In this document: in pieces, positions 32,383 through 37,421 of the stretch
Position numbering within the stretch: position 1 is the first letter of the stretch
Layout of the letters: each line of letters starts with the position of its first letter
Assembly (NCBI GenBank): GCA_022843325.1
Contig: JALHNV010000032.1
Location: 1 to 37,421 of the forward strand
Direction: 5' to 3'
DNA from: Pseudolabrys sp.
GTDB lineage: Bacteria; Pseudomonadota; Alphaproteobacteria; Rhizobiales; Xanthobacteraceae
Length of the DNA stretch: 37,421 nucleotides
Program-made: the position numbers and the translations under genes
Notes under the pieces: model-generated
The model's database searches: none
The model's input: only the letters and a program-made list of their open reading frames with translations
What the model was told of the DNA's origin: nothing

Positions 32383-33209
32383 CTCCCGCTAGCCCCCAAG
32401 GCTTTGGCCGCGCGGAAGGTTTCGCATGCGTGTCTAACTCCGTTTAGAAAATTAACCTTGGCGAGTTGCGCTCTTTGATACCTTTGTGAGCGGTTCCGGG
32501 GGGCATGGGCGGCGGTGTTACGCGTATCCACATAATTTCGCGCTCCGGCAAGCGCAGCTCGTTGCGATCGAAAACGCGAATCATCCATCAGATCATTCAT
32601 CCGACTTGCGAAAGATTGCCGAACATTCGCCGCAGGCAGTAAGTCTTCATGAAGCCTCACGCCTAATGCCTCGACTACTTCCGAAATCGCCTTAACTCCA
32701 CTAACTGAATCGTCACGATACCGATCGTACGCATGATTGAGTTGCCCTCGCAGAGACTGTGGCAGCCTGACGTTATTTCTCGCCGCCTGCAGATGCGTTT
32801 CAAATTCAGCGTTCGATATAACCTGGATTAAAGGCTTGCCCCAGTTATCGACGACAGCCTTTGACGATGCATCTACGACAAGAAATCCGTACCCCTGCTC
32901 TTTCTTTTGCTCCTTATGTCGCAACTGAGCGCTACTATAAGTCTGCTCAGAGCAAACTATGAGGACGGATATAGGCTCCGAAGCTTGTAGTGCTTGACCG
33001 TGACTAAGGTCTACAATCTGCGGAACCAAAATGTCAGGCGAAGCCTCCACAAAATATGTAATGCCCTCCCGCGTCCTGAACCAGCGCGTTGGATTCCAGT
33101 TCAGACCCGGAACATCAGGAGGACCGTCCGGGATGCCTCGCAAAGCGAAATGCTTGCGAATTACTGGCAGGGCCACATCAAGTAATGTCCTCTCTCCCTC
33201 GGCGAACAT
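32376..33209 (-). CDS. Third gene of the Dam-ParB operon, HEPN-like C-terminus
   Basis: Encodes 277 residues. The ATG (33207-33209) follows the ParB-like stop by 2 bp (TAGTTATG), so translation is coupled. The N-terminal half has strands such as REGITYFVEASPDILVPQIV, PISVLIVCSEQTYSS and QGYGFLVVDASSKAVVDNWG that could be a nuclease-like or nucleotide-binding fold; no catalytic set is certain. The C-terminal half is helical and holds RNTAAH (R230, H235), a good Rx4H HEPN motif as in many RNase toxins, defence effectors and MNT-HEPN partners. No exact family is recognised. It ends at the element 2 target site. Confidence 0.8.
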   Translation of the reverse strand: MFAEGERTLLDVALPVIRKHFALRGIPDGPPDVPGLNWNPTRWFRTREGITYFVEASPDILVPQIVDLSHGQALQASEPISVLIVCSEQTYSSAQLRHKEQKKEQGYGFLVVDASSKAVVDNWGKPLIQVISNAEFETHLQAARNNVRLPQSLRGQLNHAYDRYRDDSVSGVKAISEVVEALGVRLHEDLLPAANVRQSFASRMNDLMDDSRFRSQRAALAGARNYVDTRNTAAHAPRNRSQRYQRAQLAKVNFLNGVRHACETFRAAKALGASGSI

Positions 33210-33211
33210 AA

Positions 33212-34162
33212 CTACATATCCAGCGCGCGCTTACTAAGCTCGGCTAGTCGCTCTATTAGCTCGCGGGACTCATCCTCCAATTTCCTCGACCTGTGGTCCT
33301 CCAAATACTCTTCAAGAAAATCTACAGACCACGCCGCATGTTTCTGAAACGTCTTCTCGTCGAATATTGCAGCGAAACGCTGTTCATAAATCTTCTTAAT
33401 TCCAATGTTATTGTTGCGGTTTGCAACATCTCTTATCGCTCTAACAACCCGACTCTTCGTCTTATCGTTTTCAGAGGCAGCACCTGACATGCGGGCAAGC
33501 AGGCGAAAATCGGTAACTGCGTTGATTACATCCTTCTCATATTTCTCGATAAATGCATCGCGCATATCTGCTATATCTTCACTTAGCTCGGGAAGGCGAC
33601 GCTCCACCGTTTTCAAGCTTCGCTGAAGTTCTATGAAAAAATCTTCCGAGAATTTCTGCTGAGCCTTCGGCTTATCCAGTTCCGAGTTAAGCAAATCACG
33701 ATCTTTTTCAGGCAAGGTCATCAAAAGACGGCAACGACGAATCTGCCCGATTGCTAAACCTGTCTTGCTGCTTAGATCGCGCTCGGACGGCTTTCGCCCA
33801 ATTTCACGCTCAAGCAAGATTTCTATTCGAGCCAACTTTGAGGCGATGGTGAGATAGTCCCACTGCTCACGAAGAGCATGAATATTATACATCAAGATTA
33901 AGTTCTGCATCTCTGTCGGACGGTCTTGAATAAGGACAGGAACCGCTGACATGTTTAACTTAACCGCGCAGCGCCAACGGCGCTCTCCGTCTATGAGACG
34001 AAAAATTCCGCCCTCCTTGTAAACGGTTAGCGGGACTTGAATGCCGAACTGACTAATGGAGAGCAAAAGCTGCTCCATCTCTTCCTGCCGAAAGGCAATA
34101 CGAGGGTTCTCTGGGTTCTCTTTAATTTTCTTAGGAGAGACGTGATCAAGCCTTTCCTGCAT
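33212..34162 (-). CDS. ParB-domain protein with long C-terminal extension
   Basis: Encodes 316 residues from the ATG at 34160-34162, chosen because GGGGGG lies four bases upstream; a TTG at 34174 directly follows the Dam stop. Residues about 1-95 form a ParB/Srx domain: VSPKKIKENPENPRIAF, LLLSISQFGIQVPLTVYKEG and the signature LIDGERRWRCA, the GERRxR nucleotide-binding motif. A helix-turn-helix follows (LSSKTGLAIGQIRRCRLLMT, about 128-147). The remaining ~165 residues are helical with charged repeats (FFIELQRSLKTVERRLPELS) and match no family I know. There is no ParA partner, so chromosome partition is unlikely. Confidence 0.9.
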   Translation of the reverse strand: MQERLDHVSPKKIKENPENPRIAFRQEEMEQLLLSISQFGIQVPLTVYKEGGIFRLIDGERRWRCAVKLNMSAVPVLIQDRPTEMQNLILMYNIHALREQWDYLTIASKLARIEILLEREIGRKPSERDLSSKTGLAIGQIRRCRLLMTLPEKDRDLLNSELDKPKAQQKFSEDFFIELQRSLKTVERRLPELSEDIADMRDAFIEKYEKDVINAVTDFRLLARMSGAASENDKTKSRVVRAIRDVANRNNNIGIKKIYEQRFAAIFDEKTFQKHAAWSVDFLEEYLEDHRSRKLEDESRELIERLAELSKRALDM

Positions 34163-34174
34163 CTTGCCCCCCAA

Positions 34175-35032
34175 CTAGGCCGAAGCGCTCGCGACAGACC
34201 TCTTTGCAGAATTATAGATCATCCATTCAAACGACGGAGTTCGGTGAGCCGAGAACCCCGCAATATGTCTTTGAACCAGAAATTTTTCAGAATTCCATTG
34301 CCCCGCCAGTTTGCGAGCCTCTCGACAATCTGCGTAGGAGACAACGAAATCGACGCCCATCTTATGCAAACGATTCAGCTCAACAGACAGGCGTTCAATA
34401 TCTTCGACACCAAACGGCTTTATACCGTACTCCCGGAATACTCTTCGGCTACTAACTGCGTAAGGCGGATCTAGATAGACAAAATCGCCCTTCTCAACAT
34501 TTGACAACGTCTCGGCAAAATCACCAGGAACGAACTTCACGGAGGCAAGCGCGCTGGCACACCTCGCAAAATCATTTCGCGATAGGTAGCTGGCAAGCTT
34601 TGTCCCGATCGGGACGTTGAATTGGCCCTTCACGTTGGTACGATAAATTCCATTGAAACAATTGTGATTTAGATAGACAAAACGTAAGGCTCTCGTCTCT
34701 CGATCGAGGTCCATCGGACTTTTTGCCCGCCATTGATAGTAAGTTTTTTTGTCGCGAGGTATGGCGACCAAACGCCGATGCATGCGCTCCGGATTCTCGC
34801 GAAGAACCAAATAGGTATTTATAAGTTCGACATTGGTGTCGCCTAAGATGGCCATCTTCGGCTTCAGCGAAAAGAACAAGCAAGCCGAGCCGGCGAACGG
34901 CTCAACGTACCGCGAATATTTTTCGCTCCAGAATCTCTCTAATTTGGGGATCAGCTTTCTCTTGCTACCAGCCCAGCGCAAGAACGAGCGTCCTTGCGGC
35001 CTTTCCCGCCCCACCAAGTCTTCCAACTTCAT
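34175..35032 (-). CDS. D12-class (Dam-like) adenine-specific DNA methyltransferase
   Basis: Encodes 285 residues, typical for the Dam/DpnM group. It transfers methyl from SAM to N6 of adenine. Motifs: FLRWAGSKRKLIPKL (the N-terminal SAM-binding start of the group), YVEPFAGSACLFFSLKP, GDTNVELINTYLVLRENP, RFVYLNHNCFNGIYRTNVKG followed by FNVPIG (target-recognition region shared with Dam), and the catalytic DFVYLDPPYAV (DPPY). The recognition sequence cannot be read; GATC is only a family-based guess. First gene of the three-gene operon; its stop is followed within 12 bp by the ParB-like start. Confidence 0.95.
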   Translation of the reverse strand: MKLEDLVGRERPQGRSFLRWAGSKRKLIPKLERFWSEKYSRYVEPFAGSACLFFSLKPKMAILGDTNVELINTYLVLRENPERMHRRLVAIPRDKKTYYQWRAKSPMDLDRETRALRFVYLNHNCFNGIYRTNVKGQFNVPIGTKLASYLSRNDFARCASALASVKFVPGDFAETLSNVEKGDFVYLDPPYAVSSRRVFREYGIKPFGVEDIERLSVELNRLHKMGVDFVVSYADCREARKLAGQWNSEKFLVQRHIAGFSAHRTPSFEWMIYNSAKRSVASASA

Positions 35033-35050
35033 ATGCCCCCGCAGTACCGT

Positions 35051-35079
35051 ATATTCATGCTAAGTTGTATTTTTTCCAA
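35051..35079 (-). promoter_or_regulatory. Predicted promoter of the Dam-ParB-HEPN operon
   Basis: Minus strand: -35 TTGGAA (35074-35079), a 17-base spacer and -10 GAATAT (35051-35056), giving a start near 35044 just before the ATG at 35032. The transcript would have a very short leader of about a dozen bases. The segment is AT-rich against the GC-rich flank. Confidence 0.45.
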
Positions 35080-35429
35080 GCGCTTATTTTTGGTGCGATG
35101 CGAAACGAAGCAACCCACCCGGGATCTGCGGTGCGCTCGCGGATTCTCCTGGTGGAGCCGCGGTTGTAAGGCTGAGCACGTGAAATATCGGTTCTGCGTT
35201 GCGACATTTAATGCAGGACACGCCCAGGACACGGACGCCGCCAGCTGCGCCTAACAGGGCGCACCTCAGGGTGACGGAGACACGCTGTCATGGCCGGGCG
35301 CGGCAGTCTCCCTTCACCTCTCCCCGCAGGGGAGAGGTGAAGCGCGCTCGCGGCAGCGCAGCGCCCGTAACGGTCCCGGGTATTGCGCCGCGGCACAAGA
35401 ATGCCGCAGCGCGCCGGGGACACGAGGGC
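35080..35429. other. Intergenic boundary between the island and host-like sequence
   Basis: No gene is seen. Composition rises to GC-rich at about 35100-35260. The segment CCTCAGGGTGAC with CTGTCATGGCCGGG near 35262-35300 recurs in variant form at 36066-36100. It also contains the palindromes listed at 35313-35341 and 35362-35457. The right edge of the AT-rich island is therefore probably within 35090-35260, but no attachment site or duplication was found. Confidence 0.5.
35313..35341. repeat. Perfect 13-bp palindromic hairpin (REP type)
   Basis: TTCACCTCTCCCC-GCA-GGGGAGAGGTGAA. The same CCTCTCCCCGCAGGGGAGAGG core recurs at about 36585-36605 and a damaged form at about 36448-36470. Widespread intergenic repeat type in alphaproteobacteria, from memory. 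Confidence 0.8.
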
Positions 35430-35457
35430 CTACTCCGCCGCGACCTGCGTCAACGCC
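35362..35457 (-). repeat. REP-like repeat, copy 1, running into the DUF2442 gene end
   Basis: About 96 bp, nearly identical to 36336-36434. The core hairpin at 35373-35421 has GTCCCGGG-type arms and an inner GCGGCA/TGCCGC pairing. It ends in CTACTCCGCCGC, the last three codons and stop of the DUF2442 gene, so the repeat overlaps coding sequence. Confidence 0.78.
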
Positions 35458-35705
35458 CCGGCGGCTTCCATTTCGCGATAGAGCGCGGTCGGGTCCATGT
35501 CGAAGCCGCTCGGCCACGACGGCGCACCAAACTCCAGAAACACCCGCTTGAACATCGCGGGATCCCGCAACGGCTCAACCACGACGCCGCCTTCCGCGAA
35601 GATATCGGCAAAGTCGCGGACGCCTTCGCGGCCGTTGGAAAAACGGACCCACAGACGGCGATCGTCCAGCGCGCGGGCTTCCAGAACCTTGATCAATTCG
35701 ATCAT
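35430..35705 (-). CDS. DUF2442 protein, putative antitoxin
   Basis: Encodes 91 residues from the ATG at 35703-35705, overlapping the DUF4160 stop by four bases (ATGA). The sequence VLEARALDDRRLWVRFSNGR and then GVRDFADIFAEGGVVVEPLR, with FLEFGAPSWPSGFDMDPTAL, is the DUF2442 pattern (a beta-rich domain found in type II toxin-antitoxin-like pairs). The usual partner DUF4160 is immediately upstream. Role as antitoxin is from published predictions for the pair, not seen here. Its last codons lie in REP copy 1. Confidence 0.88.
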   Translation of the reverse strand: MIELIKVLEARALDDRRLWVRFSNGREGVRDFADIFAEGGVVVEPLRDPAMFKRVFLEFGAPSWPSGFDMDPTALYREMEAAGALTQVAAE

Positions 35706-35968
35706 TCGACATCCGCTCCCGGGACGCGTTCGAATGGCACGCGTTGCCGCCCACGCTCCCAGTTTGCCAGCAACTCGGCGCGGCGGCGGACGGTCCACGC
35801 CCGGATTATACGCATCGCGGCCGGGGGAAGCGAGCCGCCAATGACCTCGCCCGTTTCGATCGCTATCACGACTTCAAAGCCCTGATAATAGACATGCATG
35901 TGCGGCGGCGGGTGATCCCGCCAGTACATCTGGACGACAAACCCAAAGAAGTTCGAGATCGTCGGCAT
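35702..35968 (-). CDS. DUF4160 protein, putative toxin partner
   Basis: Encodes 88 residues from the ATG at 35966-35968. The start PTISNFFGFVVQMYWRDHPP followed by PHMHVYYQGFEVVIAIETGE is diagnostic for DUF4160, with the conserved DHPPPHMHV stretch. AAMRIIRAWTVRRRAELLAN forms the C-terminal helix of the family. Longer open frames upstream run through repeats and are not coding. The pair DUF4160-DUF2442 is coupled and has been proposed as a type II toxin-antitoxin module; no biochemical role is established that I can name. Confidence 0.88.
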   Translation of the reverse strand: MPTISNFFGFVVQMYWRDHPPPHMHVYYQGFEVVIAIETGEVIGGSLPPAAMRIIRAWTVRRRAELLANWERGRQRVPFERVPGADVE

Positions 35969-36205
35969 GACGCCCCCGTCGTTCCCCGACACAGCTTCGC
36001 CTATCCCGTGATTTCCGCGCAAGTGTTGCGGTCGGCGGGCGGGCGCCCTTCGAAGGGCGCGCCCCTCAGGGCGATGGCGACAGGCTGTCATGGCCGGGCT
36101 TGTCCCGGCCATCCCGATAAGAGGGGCACTGCCCGCCCAAGCGGGATCGCCGGGACAAGCCCGGCGATGACACGCTGAGATTTTTGCGACGCACGGGACT
36201 AAACA
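35969..36205. other. Repeat-rich intergenic stretch upstream of the DUF4160 gene
   Basis: No gene is seen. It contains the perfect 18-bp palindrome GCGCCCTTCGAAGGGCGC (36043-36060). A TGGCCGGG-CTTGT-CCCGGCCA hairpin lies near 36089-36109, and a related GCCGGGACAAGCCCGGC hairpin near 36149-36165. These are REP-like units; a promoter for the pair must be close to 35969 but is not obvious. Confidence 0.55.
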
Positions 36206-36237
36206 AAAAACGGCGGGCTTTACGGCCCGCCGTTTTT
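36206..36237. terminator. Strong bidirectional terminator
   Basis: A perfect 13-bp stem AAAAACGGCGGGC / GCCCGCCGTTTTT with loop TTTACG, giving T tracts on both strands. The nearest complete gene ending toward it is the GST gene, about 400 bp away, so it may belong to a lost gene, such as the one whose end remains at 36405-36437. Confidence 0.85.
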
Positions 36238-36335
36238 CATCGCGATGATGGTTTAACTGGATCCCCGCTTTCGCGGGGATGACCGGTGGGTGCGGGATGA
36301 CCCGTGACTGCGGGGGGTACTGGACGATAGTTGGT

Positions 36336-36434
36336 CGCCCGTAACGGTCCCGGGTCTGCGCCGCGGCATAAAGAATGCCGCAGCGCGCCCGGGACAAGAG
36401 CGGCCTACTCCGCCGCAATCTTCGTCAGCGCGCC
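36336..36434 (-). repeat. REP-like repeat, copy 2
   Basis: Direct repeat of 35362-35457. The core hairpin at 36347-36395 has arms GTCCCGGG and CCCGGGAC and inner arms GCGGCAT / ATGCCGC around AAAGA. It again ends in CTACTCCGCCGC. Confidence 0.8.
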
Positions 36435-36437
36435 AGT
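36405..36437 (-). pseudogene. C-terminal remnant of a second DUF2442-like gene
   Basis: The minus strand reads TGALTKIAAE and then TAG (36405-36407). The intact DUF2442 protein at 35430-35705 ends AGALTQVAAE. Upstream of 36437 the similarity stops and the sequence enters the CCTCTCCC palindrome. Only about ten codons remain, carried next to REP copy 2, so this is either a decayed duplicate or part of the repeat itself. Confidence 0.5.
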
Positions 36438-36631
36438 CTCTTTTCACCTCTCCCACAGCGAGAGGTCGGCGCACCGTGACGCGCTGGCGAAGCGCTTCCA
36501 CGCCCGATGGTGCGCCGGGTGAGGGGTTATGGCTTGTCGCAGAGTCACTTGCCCCCTCACCCGGCTCGCTGCGCGAGCCGACCTCTCCCCGCAGGGGAGA
36601 GGTGAAGCGCGCGCGGCGCCGCTGCGGGCGG

Positions 36632-37318
36632 CTACGCCACCTTCTCCGACAGATGCCGGAACATCGCCTTCTTGGCCTCGTCGTCGAACTCGGTCTTGAA
36701 CGTGTGCTTGTCCTTGATGGCGACGGCGCGCACCGCGGCCGGACGGGCGCTGATCTCGTCGATCAGCTTCTTGAGGTTGGGAAATTTGGCCCAGTGCGCT
36801 TCGCCGAGCGCCACCGGGATCAGGCGCGCCCAGCCCCACAGCGCCATGTCGACGATCGTATAGGTGTCGCCGAGCATGTATTTCTGCTTCGCCAACCGCG
36901 CTTCGATGATGCCGTAGTGGCGCAGCGTCTCGAACATGTAGCGGTTGATGGCGTAGTCGATCTTCTCCGGCGCGTAGTTGCGGAAGTGCACCGACTGGCC
37001 GGAATAGGGGCCGACGCCGGAGGCAATGAACATCAGCCAGGACAGCAATTCGCCGCGCGCTCTGTCACCTTTGCCCGGCATGAACTTGCCGGTCTTCTCG
37101 CCGAGATACAGCAGGATGGCGTTCGAATCGAACACCACGGCATCGCCGTCGATGATCGAGGGCACCTTGGCGTTCGGATTGATCGCGAGATAATCCGGCT
37201 TGTGCTGGTCGCCCTTGCGGGTGTCGACCGGGATCGCTTCGTATTCGAGACCGGCCTCTTCGAGAAACAGCGCCACCTTCATCGGGTTCGGCGCGCCGGA
37301 GTAGTAGAACTTGATCAT
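36632..37318 (-). CDS. Glutathione S-transferase family protein
   Basis: Encodes 228 residues. The N-terminal thioredoxin-like domain (about 1-80) starts MIKFYYSGAPNPMKVALFLE and contains the glutathione-contact cis-Pro segment NPNAKVPSI and the following DSNAILLYLGEKTG (Glu/Asp-Ser-type motif). The C-terminal helical domain contains YMLGDTYTIVDMALWGWARL, the conserved N-cap box region of GSTs. Resembles the YfcG/Ure2p-like group. Function may be detoxification or disulphide-bond reduction; substrate unknown. The gene is complete and lies about 100 bp from the contig end. Confidence 0.92.
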   Translation of the reverse strand: MIKFYYSGAPNPMKVALFLEEAGLEYEAIPVDTRKGDQHKPDYLAINPNAKVPSIIDGDAVVFDSNAILLYLGEKTGKFMPGKGDRARGELLSWLMFIASGVGPYSGQSVHFRNYAPEKIDYAINRYMFETLRHYGIIEARLAKQKYMLGDTYTIVDMALWGWARLIPVALGEAHWAKFPNLKKLIDEISARPAAVRAVAIKDKHTFKTEFDDEAKKAMFRHLSEKVA

Positions 37319-37408
37319 GGGGTTTCCTCAATGTTGCTCCGTCGCCCTGAGGTGCCCGTACCGAACACGAGCTCGAAGGGCGGACGGCCGCGCTTCTCTA
37401 GCACAGGG

Positions 37409-37421
37409 AGATCGGAAGAGC
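37409..37421 (+). other. Illumina adapter sequence at the contig end
   Basis: The window ends AGATCGGAAGAGC, exactly the 13-base common start of Illumina TruSeq-type adapters. It is almost certainly untrimmed adapter, not genomic DNA, and marks the true end of the assembled contig just before 37409. Confidence 0.9.

Larger units (their letters stand above)
36238..36631. other. Repeat-rich intergenic stretch downstream of the GST gene
   Basis: No intact gene. It contains the hairpin ATCCCCGCTTTCGCGGGGAT near 36261-36280, REP copy 2 (36336-36434), the DUF2442-like remnant and two forms of the CCTCTCCCC palindrome. Stretches such as CCCTCACCCGGCTCGCTG with GCGCGAGCC belong to the same repeat cluster. 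Confidence 0.55.

Noticed and set aside
33212-34162. ParB as a chromosome or plasmid partition gene
   Set aside because: No parA, no parS-like repeats seen nearby, an unusual long C-terminal part and tight coupling to a methyltransferase gene.
35262-36610. CRISPR-like repeats
   Set aside because: The repeated units are palindromes of differing type at irregular spacing, without uniform spacers or cas genes; they fit REP-type intergenic repeats.

Overview
The window looks like one contig end from an alphaproteobacterium of the Hyphomicrobiales, closest in style to Bradyrhizobium, Rhodopseudomonas or Pseudolabrys. The support is high GC, many solute-binding proteins of the Bug and TAXI types, a fused NuoE-NuoF-type formate dehydrogenase subunit and abundant REP-like palindromes. 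The species is an inference; there is no rRNA or tRNA to anchor it. The last 13 bases are the common Illumina adapter prefix, so the right edge is an assembly end.

Layout. 1-3.1 kb (+): a small secreted protein, a spermidine-synthase-like methyltransferase-fold protein, a class II aldolase and an orphan Bug binding protein. 3.1-6.3 kb (-): a TAXI-type TRAP transporter (fused permease, then binding protein). 6.5-7.7 kb (+): a PfkB sugar kinase and a Cys-rich secreted protein. 7.7-8.8 kb (-): two overlapping half-size permease genes. 8.9-11.3 kb (-): an isochorismatase-type amidohydrolase and an NCS2-like permease behind a good sigma-54 promoter match, which suggests nitrogen-controlled scavenging. 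11.5-16.4 kb (-): a coupled tetR-MFP-RND efflux operon with an operator next to its promoter. 16.6-17.6 kb: an exported Kelch protein. 17.66-18.02 kb: a REP-associated transposase gutted by an internal deletion between perfect 38-bp inverted repeats. 18-20.8 kb: bioB (-), a DUF3297 protein, a small membrane protein and an APH-like kinase (+). 20.9-26.6 kb: NAD-dependent formate dehydrogenase (-) with a divergent LysR regulator and a LysR-type box between them. 26.7-27.5 kb: a small hypothetical gene and inorganic pyrophosphatase.

From about 28.08 to 35.1 kb the character changes: base composition is visibly more AT-rich and the genes look acquired. Two different IS1595-type elements sit 22 bp apart outside their duplications. 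Each has its own 8-bp target duplication (ATTATATG and ATTAAATG), its own transposase and several passenger genes, including a short basic protein shared in outline by both and, in the second element, a protein with an Rx6H HEPN-like motif. Next to them is a tightly packed three-gene minus-strand operon: a Dam-type (D12) adenine methyltransferase, a ParB-domain protein with a long C-terminal extension, and a protein ending in an RNTAAH HEPN-like motif. I do not recognise this combination as a named system. It is the best candidate here for an undescribed defence, modification or toxin-like system.

35-37.4 kb returns to host-like sequence: a DUF4160/DUF2442 pair (putative toxin-antitoxin), the last codons of a second DUF2442-like gene, several palindromic repeats, a strong terminator and a glutathione S-transferase. 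Start codons were adjusted from ribosome-binding sites where the longest open frame was implausible. Family names come from motifs read by eye; no database search was possible.
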